Below are positions 42,996-53,557 of a stretch of 64,000 nucleotides of DNA, one piece after another. A model generated the notes under the pieces. That model was not told where the DNA came from. It was given only the letters and a program-made list of their open reading frames with translations, and did not search any database. Both the position numbers and the translations under genes were made by a program. Position 1 is the stretch's first letter, and every line of letters starts with the position of its first letter. Source of the stretch: Microbacterium sp. LWS13-1.2 (GTDB lineage: Bacteria; Actinomycetota; Actinomycetes; Actinomycetales; Microbacteriaceae); assembly GCF_040144835.1 (NCBI RefSeq), contig NZ_CP151632.1, positions 806,001 to 870,000 on the forward strand, given 5' to 3'.

Positions 42996-44065
42996 GACTG
43001 CTCTTTTCCCGCCCCGACGCGTTCCTGTTCCGCCGGCGCGGCCGGCTTCTCGTCCGCGTTCTTCTTCTGGGCGGCGAGACGTTCGCGGTCGGCGTCGGCG
43101 CGCGCGTGTGCGAGCTCCTCGGTCGCGACGCGCACGGCATCCTCCGCCTGCCGCACCCGGCGCAGGGCGAACGTCGGCGAACCGAACCGCTCGCGGACGC
43201 GGTCGACGTGCTCGCGCTCGCTGACGATGATCCACGTCGACGCGAGCAGGATCACCTGGGCCGACAGGTTCAGCCACAGCAGCAGGGCGATGAGGCTGGC
43301 GAACGTGGCGAGGAGGGGGTTCGAGCCGGCGCCGGCGACGAACAGTCCCGACAGCTGCTGGAGGACGGTGAGCCCGAGCGCGCCGAGGAAGGCACCCGAC
43401 CACAGCGCACGAGGACGCGCCCGCACGCCGCTCAAGCTGACGAAGGCGAGGGCGACGACGGCCATGTCCAGCAGGAAGACGACGACGATCGAGACGCTGC
43501 GCGTGGCGATCGCCGCGAAGTCGTCCTGCGTGATCCCCAGCCAGTCGAGGACGGTTCCGATGAACGAGGTGCCCACGAAGGTCGCACCCGCTGACAGGAC
43601 GAACCCGCCGCCGATCGCGATCGCGAGCAGCAGGTTTCGCAGCAGCACCCAGACGAAGAAGACGTCGTCGTGCACCCGGTCGGCCAGGGTGCGGATCGCC
43701 ACGCGCAGCGACCCGATCGCGCCGATCGCCGCGCCGACGAGCGCGACGAGCGCCATGATCCCGGCGACGGTGAATCCAGCGGGCGCCTGGATGTCGGAGA
43801 CGTCGACGATCCCGCCCTCGCCGACGAGGCCCGGGATCGCGGCATCCACCGCGTCCACGAGCGACTTCCATGCCGCGGGGTTGTCGCTCAGCCAGACGGC
43901 CGCGAACGAGAAGCCCAGCAGCACGCCCGCGAACACCGAGAACAGGGAACGGTAGGTGATGCTGTCCGAGAGCATCGGGCCGCGCCGCTCGGCGTAGTGC
44001 AGCCACACCCGTACGAGCCGCAGTGACAGCGCCCAGGCCGTCACCTTCGCGATCAGGTCCGCCAT
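42992..44065 (-). CDS. YihY/BrkB-family membrane protein
   Basis: 357 residues with about six membrane helices. Family stretches include RRGPMLSDSITYRSLFSVFAGVLLGFSF, VGTSFIGTVLDWLGI and LLLWLNLSAQVILLASTWI. The cytoplasmic C-terminal tail of about 65 residues is a charged helix (AVRVATEELAHARADADRERLAAQKK). Function of the family is uncertain; transport has been proposed. TAAGGT lies 6 nt before the ATG. Divergent from pilB. Confidence 0.88.
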   Translation of the reverse strand: MADLIAKVTAWALSLRLVRVWLHYAERRGPMLSDSITYRSLFSVFAGVLLGFSFAAVWLSDNPAAWKSLVDAVDAAIPGLVGEGGIVDVSDIQAPAGFTVAGIMALVALVGAAIGAIGSLRVAIRTLADRVHDDVFFVWVLLRNLLLAIAIGGGFVLSAGATFVGTSFIGTVLDWLGITQDDFAAIATRSVSIVVVFLLDMAVVALAFVSLSGVRARPRALWSGAFLGALGLTVLQQLSGLFVAGAGSNPLLATFASLIALLLWLNLSAQVILLASTWIIVSEREHVDRVRERFGSPTFALRRVRQAEDAVRVATEELAHARADADRERLAAQKKNADEKPAAPAEQERVGAGKEQS

Positions 44066-44071
44066 GGCGCC

Positions 44072-44077
44072 ACCTTA
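44072..44077 (-). promoter_or_regulatory. Leaderless -10 of the YihY gene
   Basis: TAAGGT on the minus strand, 6 nt before the ATG at 44065. Confidence 0.55.
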
Positions 44078-44151
44078 TCGAGTGCGCGCGGGGACCCTGC
44101 CCAGGCTTGACGCGGGCCACATAGTATGTCCATGGGGATTGGGGAATTGCC

Positions 44152-45825
44152 GTGAGAGGTCTTGCACAGACGCTCGTGCTCACCGGAGCCGTACGAGCCG
44201 CCGACATGTCAGCCGCCATCGCGCAGGCGGGGGGCGCCGACGGGCCCGAGCTGCAGCGATTACTGGTGAGCTCGAAGCTCGTGACCGAGGGGCAGGTCGC
44301 CGAGGCCATCGCCTTGCATACCGGCCATCGGTACGTCGACCTCGCGAGCATGCCGCTCGACCCGAATGTGGTCGCGCTCGTGCCGGGCAACCTGTGCCGC
44401 AAGTACGGCCTCATCCCGGTAGACCTCCGTGGCGAACGTCTGACCGTGGGCGTGCTCGACCCGACCGACATCGTCGCGCTCGACGACGTCGCGAGCATCA
44501 CCGACCTCTTCGTCGAGCCGGTCGTCGTGGCCGAAGACGCGCTGACGCAGATGTTCGAGCGGTTCCTCCGCTCCGACGAAGAGCTCAGCGAGCTGTCGAT
44601 GACGATCGAGGAGTCCAGCGAGTCGAACCAGGCCGCGTTCACCGAGACGCTCGAGGAGCAGGACAACGACGCCCCGATCGTCCGTTTCGTCAATCTGCTG
44701 ATCGCGCAGGCCATCAACGACCGTGCCAGCGACATCCACGTCGAGCCCGGCGAGAAGCAGCTCACGGTGCGGTTCCGCATCGACGGCGTGCTCCACGAGA
44801 TGCAGAAGGCCGACCGCGCCATTCAGGACGGCATCATCTCGCGTCTGAAGATCATGTCGTCGATCGACATCGCCGAGAAGCGCAAGCCGCAGGACGGCCG
44901 CCTGTCGGTCACGCACGAGAACCGCTCGGTCGACCTGCGTGTGGCGACGCTGCCCACGGTGTGGGGCGAGAAGATCGTGATGCGCATCCTCGACAACACC
45001 GGCCAGGTCATGACGATGCGCGACCTGCTGTTCTCGAGCACGAACGAGAAGCGGTTCCGCGAGGCGATCACGAAGCCGCACGGCATGATCCTCGCGACCG
45101 GGCCGACCGGTTCGGGCAAGTCGACCAGTCTGTACACCGCGCTGCGCGCCATCGCGAACCCCAAGATCAACGTCATCACTGTCGAAGACCCGGTGGAGTA
45201 CCGCATCGCCGGCATCAACCAGGTGCAGGTGAACAACCGTGCCGGCCTGACGTTCTCGACCGCGCTGCGGTCGATCCTCCGTTCCGACCCCGACGTCGTG
45301 CTCGTCGGTGAGATCCGCGACTTCGAGACCGCGAACATCTCCATCGAGGCGGCGCTCACCGGCCACCTCGTGCTGTCGACGCTGCACACCAACGACGCGC
45401 CGTCCGCGCTGACCCGCCTGACCGAGATCGGCTGCGAGCCGTTCCTCGTCGCCACGGCGCTGTCGGCCGTGATCGCGCAGCGCCTCTCACGCCGGCTCTG
45501 CATGCGCTGCCGTGAGCCGCTCGTCGAGACGAGCGAGGTGCTCACGTCGCTGGGCTTCCCGCACGACCCCGGCGATCTGCCGCAGCTGTACCGGGCAGCC
45601 GGGTGCCCCGCCTGCTCGAACACCGGCTACCGCGGCCGCGTCGCGCTCCACGAGATCATGACGCTCAGCGACGAGATCGAGACGCTCGTCGTGACCCGCG
45701 CGACCGGCAGCGAGATCCGCCAGGTCGCGCTGCAGCAGGGCATGATCTCGCTGCGCGAGGACGGCTGGTCGAAGGTCGCGCAGGGCCTGACGACGATCGA
45801 AGAGGTCCTCCGCGTCACCGTGTGA
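44152..45825 (+). CDS. pilB: Type IV pilus extension ATPase (GspE/PilB family)
   Basis: Hexameric ATPase that drives pilin assembly at the membrane. 557 residues. The N-terminal GspE-N domain (about 1-140) precedes the ATPase domain: ASDIHVEPGEKQLTVRFRIDGVLHEM, Walker A GPTGSGKSTSLYTAL, Asp box VEDPVEYRIAGINQVQVN, Walker B/His box LRSILRSDPDVVLVGEIRDFETANISIEAALTGHLVLSTLHT. A tetracysteine zinc site (CMRC and CPAC) marks the extension-type ATPase. GTG at 44152 follows GGGGAATT. Unlike the rest of the pilus genes it is on the plus strand, facing pilC. Confidence 0.93.
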   Translation: MRGLAQTLVLTGAVRAADMSAAIAQAGGADGPELQRLLVSSKLVTEGQVAEAIALHTGHRYVDLASMPLDPNVVALVPGNLCRKYGLIPVDLRGERLTVGVLDPTDIVALDDVASITDLFVEPVVVAEDALTQMFERFLRSDEELSELSMTIEESSESNQAAFTETLEEQDNDAPIVRFVNLLIAQAINDRASDIHVEPGEKQLTVRFRIDGVLHEMQKADRAIQDGIISRLKIMSSIDIAEKRKPQDGRLSVTHENRSVDLRVATLPTVWGEKIVMRILDNTGQVMTMRDLLFSSTNEKRFREAITKPHGMILATGPTGSGKSTSLYTALRAIANPKINVITVEDPVEYRIAGINQVQVNNRAGLTFSTALRSILRSDPDVVLVGEIRDFETANISIEAALTGHLVLSTLHTNDAPSALTRLTEIGCEPFLVATALSAVIAQRLSRRLCMRCREPLVETSEVLTSLGFPHDPGDLPQLYRAAGCPACSNTGYRGRVALHEIMTLSDEIETLVVTRATGSEIRQVALQQGMISLREDGWSKVAQGLTTIEEVLRVTV

Positions 45826-45862
45826 CGCGCCCGCCGGCTCCCGGCGCATCCGAGCGGCTCGA

Positions 45863-46066
45863 CGCGTTTCGTCTCGGTCGCTGGCGCTCCCTCGCTCAAC
45901 GACCGGCACCTCTGCTCAGACGCTGAGCCCGTCGAAGCACGCCACCGCTCCGACCCCCGGTCGCTGAGCGCCCCCACCCCGGTCGTTGAGCGAGCGAGGA
46001 ACGAGCGAGACGAAACGCCCCACCACCCGGTCGCTGAGCGAGCGAGGAACGAGCGAGACGAGACGC
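45863..46066. repeat. REP-like element cluster 3 between pilB and pilC
   Basis: One CGTTTCGTCTCG-orientation copy (45863-45906), a truncated copy GGTCGCTGAGCG (about 45959-45970), and two opposite copies (45979-46018 and 46027-46066) carrying the longer GAGCGAGGAACGAGCGAGACG version. The last copy ends directly at the pilC stop. The whole 245-bp gap between the convergent genes is made of these units plus short spacers. Confidence 0.88.
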
Positions 46067-46070
46067 GTGC

Positions 46071-47306
46071 CTACTGCTGTGCGAGCTCCCCGTAGAGCGT
46101 GAAGATCGGCAGGTAGAGCGAGATCACCATGCCGCCGATCACGATGCCGAGACCGACGATGAGGATCGGCTCGATGGTCGACGACAACTGGGCAGTCGCC
46201 GTCTCGACCTCGTCCTCGTAGAAGTCGGCGATCGACGAGAGCATGTCGACGAGCGTGCCCGACTCCTCGCCGACCGAGACCATCTGCGGCACCATCGCCG
46301 GGAAGACCTCGGCCTTCGCGAGCGGTGCGGCGAACGAGCGTCCCTGACGGATCGACTCCTGCACGTCGCGCACGGCCTCTTCGATCTTCCAGTTGTTCGA
46401 CGCCTGGCCGACGATCGAGAGCGCCTGGATGATCGGAACGCCCGCGTTCAGCATCATGGACAGGTTGCGTGCGAATCGGGCGACCGCGATCTTGGTGGTC
46501 AACTTGCCGAAGACGGGCATCTTCAGCTTGATCGGGTCGACGACTTTCCGGTACTGCAGCGTGTGGCGATTGGTGCGCCACCAGATCACCGCGACGATCA
46601 CGACGAGCACGATGGCGGGAATCATCCACCACATGTTGTTCGAGATCGTGACGAGGATCTGCGTCGGCAGCGGCAGCGAGCTGCCCAGCCCCTTGAACAT
46701 GCCCTCGAAGATCGGCACGACGAACGTCACCATGACGAGCACGCCGACGATCGCGATGAAGAGCACGATCGCGGGGTACGTGATGGCCGCGCGGATCTTG
46801 TTCTGCAGCTCGGCGTCGCGCTGGTAGTTGTCGGCGATCGACGTCAGGGCGCTGCCCAAGAAGCCGCCGGCCTCGCCCACCTTCACGATGCTGAGCATGA
46901 GCGGCGGGAAGGTCTGCGGATGCCGCGCGAGCGCCGCCGAGAACGACGAGCCTGACTCGACATCGGCTTGCACCTGCACGAGGGCGGGCTGCAGGCGCTT
47001 GTCGTCGGTCTGCTCGATGAGGATCGCGAGCGTCCGCATCAGCGGCAGGCCGGCGTTGATGAGACCGGCCATCTGTCGCGAGAACACCGCGAGGGTGCGC
47101 GCCGAGACGGTCTTGGTGGCTCCCGGCAGCTTGATGTCGCGGTTCAGCCCGGTGTTGGACTTGAGCGTGACCTCGAGGGGCGTGAGCCCCTGGGCCTTCA
47201 GCTTGCCGGTGACGGCGGACTCGCTCGCCGCCTCGATCGTGCCCTTGACGACCGATCCGCCGCGCGGATCGACGGCGCGGTAGACGAACTCCTGTACGAC
47301 GGCCAT
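46071..47306 (-). CDS. pilC: Type IV pilus inner-membrane platform protein
   Basis: 411 residues with two GspF cytoplasmic domains and three membrane helices. First domain around FSRQMAGLINAGLPLMRTLAILIEQTDD; second around FARNLSMMLNAGVPIIQALSIVGQASNNWKIEEAVRDVQ; helices near residues 170-195, 215-240 and 375-400. It couples the PilB/PilT motors to the growing pilus. ATG at 47306 is one base from the pilT stop. Confidence 0.95.
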   Translation of the reverse strand: MAVVQEFVYRAVDPRGGSVVKGTIEAASESAVTGKLKAQGLTPLEVTLKSNTGLNRDIKLPGATKTVSARTLAVFSRQMAGLINAGLPLMRTLAILIEQTDDKRLQPALVQVQADVESGSSFSAALARHPQTFPPLMLSIVKVGEAGGFLGSALTSIADNYQRDAELQNKIRAAITYPAIVLFIAIVGVLVMVTFVVPIFEGMFKGLGSSLPLPTQILVTISNNMWWMIPAIVLVVIVAVIWWRTNRHTLQYRKVVDPIKLKMPVFGKLTTKIAVARFARNLSMMLNAGVPIIQALSIVGQASNNWKIEEAVRDVQESIRQGRSFAAPLAKAEVFPAMVPQMVSVGEESGTLVDMLSSIADFYEDEVETATAQLSSTIEPILIVGLGIVIGGMVISLYLPIFTLYGELAQQ

Positions 47307-47307
47307 G

Positions 47308-48638
<1,331 letters not shown>

Positions 48639-48642
<4 letters not shown>

Positions 48643-49355
48643 CCTTCCGCGTCCATGAAGGTCAGCGCGGTGATCTGCACGTCGAACGTGCCCTCACCGC
48701 TCTGCGTCGTGGTCGCCGTGATGCTGTTGAGCAGGCGCGGGCCCGCGCGCAGCGCGTCGAGGAACGCGGTCGCCTGCGCCATGTCGGTCGCGCTGGCGCT
48801 GATCACGAAGTCGACCTGCTGGCGTCCCGCCGCGGCGGCGATGCCTCCGCCGGCGGCGGCATCCGTCGTCGCCCCGGCGGTGGTGCCGGCGGCGGCATCC
48901 GTCGTCGTTCCGGTGGTGGTGTCGGCGGCGCCCTCGGTCGCCGCCGGCGTCGGCTCGGGTGCCGGCGCCGGAGCGACCGCGGCGGCGTCACCGTCGATGA
49001 CGCCGGTGCGTGTCGTGAAGAGCACCTGCTCTCCGGCGGTGACGGAGGTGAGGGAGACTCCGGATGCCTCGGCCGCGCGTCCGACGACCTCGAAGACGTC
49101 GTCGAGTTGCGCGGTGGCGGGGATCTGCGAACGGAGCCCGGAGACCTCCGCGTTGATCTGCTCGAGGTTCTCCTCCTCGGCGGTGAGATGGTCGACCTGG
49201 GCCTGATAGATCGCGTTGGTGTTCGCGACGGTGGCGGTCTGCCCGTCGACGCCGACCGCCTGGAAGTACAGCGGCAGGGCGACCAGGAACACGCCGAGCG
49301 CGATGACGCCGAGCGAGACGATGAGTCCGAGCGCGGTGACGAGGTGCTTGGGCAT
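48639..49355 (-). CDS. pilO: PilO-like pilus assembly protein
   Basis: 238 residues: short cytoplasmic tail, one membrane helix (about 8-32), a coiled-coil with VDHLTAEEENLEQINAEVSGLRSQIP, and a C-terminal ferredoxin-like region. An Ala/Thr/Gly low-complexity insert (about 130-175) built from repeated TTDAAAGTT-like units interrupts the domain. No enzyme motif. Identified by topology and position between pilN and pilT. Upstream frame extension is antisense noise; the ATG overlaps the pilN stop as TGATG. Confidence 0.82.
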
Positions 49356-50002
49356 CACTCGCTCCCTTCTTCGGCCGCGTACTGATTGGAGTAAACGGTC
49401 TGGTCGAACTCGACGTCGAGCAGGTACGCGTAGCGCCCCTCCGACACCTGGCTCGACGTGACGGACTGGCCGTCGGCGTACAGCACGCCCTCGACACCGC
49501 GCAGCGACCGGATGATCGCGACGATGTCGAGCGGTGTCGGGCTGTCGATCGTGACCGTCCCGACGACACCCTGCTCGGCGGTCGGGTCGTCGCCCTGCGC
49601 CGCGCCGCCGGCGGCGAAGTCGAAGGCGGTGAGAGCGGTCTCGGCGGGCAGGATGCCGGAGATCTTGGCGATCACCGGCGTCCAGGCGAGGTCGGCGGCC
49701 ATGGCCTCGGTGCGGTAGTCGGTGAGCTCGGCCTCGGTCGCGAGCGCCTGGCTCACTTCCGAGAGCGACGAGATCTCGACGAGGAGCGCGTTGGTCTCGG
49801 CCTGCTCCGCGGCGAGGCGCTGGTCGGCGAAGAACTTGAACGCGAAGGCGCCGGCGATGATGAGGAGTGCGACGACGATGGCGCCGAGCACGACCCACAC
49901 CCAGAGGCGCACGAGCTTGTCACGTTCGCGACGCACGACCTCACTGCGCGGCATCAGGTTGACGCGGGGCACTCCCGCGAACGGGGCCGGGATGGCGGTC
50001 AT
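49355..50002 (-). CDS. pilN: PilN-like pilus assembly protein
   Basis: 215 residues. The short cytoplasmic N-terminus PRVNLMPRSEV matches the PilM-binding INLLP-type motif of PilN. One membrane helix (about 33-58), a coiled coil, and a periplasmic-type alpha/beta domain follow. ATG at 50002 overlaps the pilM stop as ATGA. Works with PilM and PilO as the alignment complex, here in a Gram-positive cell. Confidence 0.85.
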   Translation of the reverse strand: MTAIPAPFAGVPRVNLMPRSEVVRRERDKLVRLWVWVVLGAIVVALLIIAGAFAFKFFADQRLAAEQAETNALLVEISSLSEVSQALATEAELTDYRTEAMAADLAWTPVIAKISGILPAETALTAFDFAAGGAAQGDDPTAEQGVVGTVTIDSPTPLDIVAIIRSLRGVEGVLYADGQSVTSSQVSEGRYAYLLDVEFDQTVYSNQYAAEEGSE

Positions 50003-51027
50003 CGGCCGGCCTCCCCGAGTGCGATACCGATGGTGCCGACGAGGTTGAGCGAGACGTCGCCGGCGGGCGGCGGAGTCACGATCGAGACGACGTCGCCGGC
50101 CGACACGATGGTCATGGGCGTGTCGATGGCGGCGGTGAGTGCCGCCATCACGCCTTCGACCGCCGCGCCGGCACCCGTGACGAAGAGGCGCGTCAGCGGC
50201 GCGGCGCTCGGCCGGCTGCCGAAGAAGGCCAGCGTGCTGCGGACGCGTGCGGCGAGGTCGGATGCTCCCGGCGGAGTCGCCGCGCGCATCGCACCGCGCG
50301 TGCGGCCGGCGGCGACGGCGGAGCCGAGGCCGTTCCCGCCGGCGGCGGCGAGCTCGAGTTCCGGCTCGGCGATCTCCGCGCTGTGCCGGCGAACCGCTGC
50401 GGTCGCGACGTCGATGGGCAGGAGTCGTACGAAGAGCGGCACGCCGCCGCGCGAGATCACGACCTGCGTGGTGTGGTCGCCGATGCCGACGGTCGCCACG
50501 GTCTCGTCCGGCGCCGCCAGTGCGGCGGTCGCGCGGGCGAGTCCGAAGGCCGCCAGGTCGACTGCCTGCGCGCGCACCTTGACCTTCGACAGGGTCGAGA
50601 TGATCTGCTCGATGCTGTCCGACACGGCCGCCACCAGCAGACCCGACACCTGGTCGCCGTTCTGGGCGAGCGGGAAGAAGTCCAGCACCGCCTGACTCGC
50701 GGGCACCGGCAGCAGGTCCTGCACCTGGTAGGGCAGGGCCTCGCGCAGCAGGTCGGGCCGCATCGCCTGGGTCGTGTACTCGCGCACCAGGATGCGGCGG
50801 CTGGCGACGCCGAGCACGGCATCCTTGCTCTTGAACTTCGCGCCGGTCCACAGCTGCCGGAGTGCGACGGCGACGGCGCCCGGGTCGAGCACCTCCGAGT
50901 CCTTCGCAGCGTCGGGCGGCAGCGGCACTTCGCCGTATGCGATGAGCTGGGGTCTGCGACCGAGTGAGAGCTCCGCAGCGCGCACGCTCTCTTCGGTCAC
51001 CTCCAGCCCCACGATCGTCTTCGCCAT
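49999..51027 (-). CDS. pilM: PilM-like actin-fold pilus assembly protein
   Basis: 342-residue cytoplasmic actin/FtsA-type ATPase fold. Phosphate-1 loop KTIVGLEVTEESVRAAEL, the LPYQVQDLLPVPASQAVLDF stretch typical of PilM, second phosphate loop VATVGIGDHTTQVVI and adenosine motif LFVTGAGAAVEGVMAAL. Recruits PilN at the membrane. A strong start MAKTIVG follows GGGAAG. It starts 28 bp after pilD. Confidence 0.9.
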   Translation of the reverse strand: MAKTIVGLEVTEESVRAAELSLGRRPQLIAYGEVPLPPDAAKDSEVLDPGAVAVALRQLWTGAKFKSKDAVLGVASRRILVREYTTQAMRPDLLREALPYQVQDLLPVPASQAVLDFFPLAQNGDQVSGLLVAAVSDSIEQIISTLSKVKVRAQAVDLAAFGLARATAALAAPDETVATVGIGDHTTQVVISRGGVPLFVRLLPIDVATAAVRRHSAEIAEPELELAAAGGNGLGSAVAAGRTRGAMRAATPPGASDLAARVRSTLAFFGSRPSAAPLTRLFVTGAGAAVEGVMAALTAAIDTPMTIVSAGDVVSIVTPPPAGDVSLNLVGTIGIALGEAGR

Positions 51028-51055
51028 GTTCTTCCCTTCCCCAAGTCCGTCGGGC

Positions 51056-51940
51056 TTACGCGCCGACGAAGAGATTCACGTACCACCGTCCGACGGCTTC
51101 GCCGGCGAACACTCCCGTCCAGGCGCCGAGGATCATCCACGGGCCGAACGGGATGGCGGTCTTGCGCCCGGCACGCCGGAGCAGCAGCAGTGCGATGCCG
51201 AACAGTCCCCCACAGAGGAATGCGGCGAACGCGCCCACGGCCAGGGCTCCCCAGCCCAGCCAGCCGAGGTAGATGCCGATGACTCCGGCGAGCTTGACGT
51301 CGCCCCCGCCCATCCCGCCGCGTCGCACCGACCGCAGCAGGAAGTAGAACACGTACAGCACGACCATGCCGATCGCGGCTCGCAGCAACAGTTCCCAGTC
51401 GCCCGTGAGCCAGGCCGAGACGGTGAACAGGATGCCGGCCACCAGGTAGCTCGGCAGCACGATGCTGTTCGGCAGGCGGTGGGTGTCGAGGTCGATGAGC
51501 GTCAGCACGATCGAGACCGCCGCGAAGTAGAGGAACGCGACGATGACGAGCACGGCAGCCCACACGTCAGTGGGTCGGACCACGCCGTCCCACGCCGGTG
51601 AGGCGAGGTAGGTCAGCAGCGTCGACCCGAGGAGTCCCTCGTAGACCGCCAGCCCCCACCAGGTGACGAGCGCGAACGCGATGCCCGTCACCGCTTCGAC
51701 GATCGGGTAGCGCGCCGAGATCGGCGCCTTGCAGTTCGCGCACTTCCCCCGCAGAGCGATCCACGATACGACCGGGATGTTCTGCCACGGTCGGATCGGC
51801 GCATCGCAGTGCGGGCACCGGCTCTCGCGCATCAGCGAGATGTGCGCCGGCACGCGGTACGCGACGACGTTGAGGAACGACCCGATGAGGAGGCCGAAGA
51901 GTCCTGCAACGACGACGAGGAAGATGGTGAATTCGGTCAT
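51056..51940 (-). CDS. pilD: Prepilin peptidase/N-methyltransferase
   Basis: 294-residue membrane aspartyl protease that cleaves and N-methylates prepilins. GSFLNVVAYRVP and the four-cysteine zinc site CPHCDAPI...CANCKAPIS form the N-terminal methylase domain; the active-site aspartates lie in LIDLDTHRLPN and GMGGGDVKLAG. About eight membrane helices. Located directly downstream of the structural pilin genes, 3 bp after the large secreted protein gene. Confidence 0.94.
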   Translation of the reverse strand: MTEFTIFLVVVAGLFGLLIGSFLNVVAYRVPAHISLMRESRCPHCDAPIRPWQNIPVVSWIALRGKCANCKAPISARYPIVEAVTGIAFALVTWWGLAVYEGLLGSTLLTYLASPAWDGVVRPTDVWAAVLVIVAFLYFAAVSIVLTLIDLDTHRLPNSIVLPSYLVAGILFTVSAWLTGDWELLLRAAIGMVVLYVFYFLLRSVRRGGMGGGDVKLAGVIGIYLGWLGWGALAVGAFAAFLCGGLFGIALLLLRRAGRKTAIPFGPWMILGAWTGVFAGEAVGRWYVNLFVGA

Positions 51941-51943
51941 CGG

Positions 51944-53557
51944 CTAGCGCTCTGTCTGATAAGCGCGGTTGTCGAGTCGCGTCACCGTGTTCGTCGGGTC
52001 GAAGATGCCACCGCTGCCCTTGACGCCGCAGCTGAGCTTGCCGATCTGGGGCTTCCATTCCATGGGCGTGCACGTGAAGGTGCCGCCGTTGAGGTGGATG
52101 CCGAGATTGCCCATGTAGAGCTGTCCGGTCATTGTGAGCGCCATGGAGTTGGTGATGCCGCACGCGCTGTAGACCATGGTGCGCACACCGATCGTGGAAG
52201 TCGCGGTGAATTTGTCGGAGCCCGTGGTGCAGGTGGGCTTGCTGTCACTGCCGTTCGCGTCCGCGTGAACGATGAACAGCTGCGGGTCACCTGCCGCCTT
52301 CGTGATCGTGCCCGTCAAGTCGAGATTCATCCCCTTCGTAGCGGGAACATACAGGATCGCATCGCGCGCGAGCGCGAAGTTCCCGGGCGCGACAGTGATC
52401 TCGTTCGGACTGGCGCCGCCCGTGCAACTGGTCATGTCGATGAAGGCGCGGGTTCCGGGCACCGTCAGCACGGTCTGCAGCTCGGCGGCCGAGCACAATC
52501 CGGTGTAAACGGTCGAGTCGGTACTCCACGGCACGGTGTTGGTGAGTTCGATCCAGGCCGTCGCTGCGAACACCTGATCCAGCGTCGGGGTGACCGTCGG
52601 CACCGTCTGATTCTCCAGTACCGGCACGGCCGTGCCGTCGAGTCGCTTCCAGTCAGCGGGTTTATGATCGGTCACCGTTGCTGCAGTCTTGAACGAGCCG
52701 TTCACGCTCCCCGAGCCGTTCTTCGTCGAGATCGTGCCCTTCGCGTAGACGTCGCCGCCGATCTTGATGTCATTGGCTGTCAGGAGAATCGATCCGTCCA
52801 ACGAGACGAGATCGCCGCCGACGGTCAGCTTGTGGTTCTTGGTGTCGATCAGCCCGCGGGTGTAGACGCTTCCGGTGATCACGCAGTCCTTCGTGATCGA
52901 CAGGCCACCTTTCAGCACCCACAGGTCACCTTGGATCGAGACGCCGTCCGCGTTGTTGCAGGTGTAGTCGCCGTCGTCCCGAATCACCAGGTCGCCCTGG
53001 TAGGTCGACTTCGTGGCGGTGAACTCGCCTTCGAAGAAGGCGAGCGTCCCCGCAGGCTGAGTCGCCGGGCCGTGGTACCACGGGTAGACCGAGTCGATGG
53101 TGGTCTGCGCGTCATCGGTACCGGTCCCCGTGGACCGGATGACCACCCACTTCGTCGTGGGTATCGGGCAGGTTGCGGTCACACCCGCCGCGTCCCATGC
53201 GTCGGGCCTGTCGGCGGCTTCTGAGGATCGGACCGAGTAGGTGTACGTCGGCGCGGCACCGGCGGTCGAGTTCGCCGACATGGTCACGGCACCGCAGTTG
53301 AGTCCGGTCGAGGTGATCGCCGACGTCAGCGAATCCACAGCTACATCGCGGCCCGACTCGGCGGCGATGAACGCCTGCGTGCGGTCCTTGTTGTCGACGT
53401 TCGCGCCGATCGTGAACACCACAGACGCGGCGATGGTCGCCGCGATGATGAAGCCGACGAACATCACGACCACCACGGTCACCAGCACGGCGCCTGCGTC
53501 GTCGGGGCGTGCATCCGTGCGCTGTTGAGTCCTGCGCAGCCGATCGATCACCAGCAT
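51944..53557 (-). CDS. Membrane-anchored secreted protein of the pilus operon
   Basis: 537 residues. After a basic N-terminus, AGAVLVTVVVVMFVGFIIAATIAASVVFTIGAN is one hydrophobic helix without a Glu+5 prepilin site, followed by DRTQAFIAAESGRDVAVDSL, like PilX/minor-pilin stems. The middle (YQGDLVIRDDGDYTCNNADGVSIQGDLWVLKGGLSI...KLTVGGDLVSLDG...DIKIGGDVYAKGTIS) has short beta-strand repeats resembling polymer-forming bactofilin or beta-helix turns. Several Cys pairs suggest disulphides. It overlaps the preceding pilin-like gene by 10 bp and AGGGAG precedes its ATG. Possibly a large tip or adhesin subunit; not matched to a named family. Confidence 0.75.
   Translation of the reverse strand: MLVIDRLRRTQQRTDARPDDAGAVLVTVVVVMFVGFIIAATIAASVVFTIGANVDNKDRTQAFIAAESGRDVAVDSLTSAITSTGLNCGAVTMSANSTAGAAPTYTYSVRSSEAADRPDAWDAAGVTATCPIPTTKWVVIRSTGTGTDDAQTTIDSVYPWYHGPATQPAGTLAFFEGEFTATKSTYQGDLVIRDDGDYTCNNADGVSIQGDLWVLKGGLSITKDCVITGSVYTRGLIDTKNHKLTVGGDLVSLDGSILLTANDIKIGGDVYAKGTISTKNGSGSVNGSFKTAATVTDHKPADWKRLDGTAVPVLENQTVPTVTPTLDQVFAATAWIELTNTVPWSTDSTVYTGLCSAAELQTVLTVPGTRAFIDMTSCTGGASPNEITVAPGNFALARDAILYVPATKGMNLDLTGTITKAAGDPQLFIVHADANGSDSKPTCTTGSDKFTATSTIGVRTMVYSACGITNSMALTMTGQLYMGNLGIHLNGGTFTCTPMEWKPQIGKLSCGVKGSGGIFDPTNTVTRLDNRAYQTER

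Noticed and set aside
44107..44127. Promoter TTGACG/TAGTAT for pilB
   Set aside because: The hexamers are 9 bp apart, far below the 16-18 bp needed.
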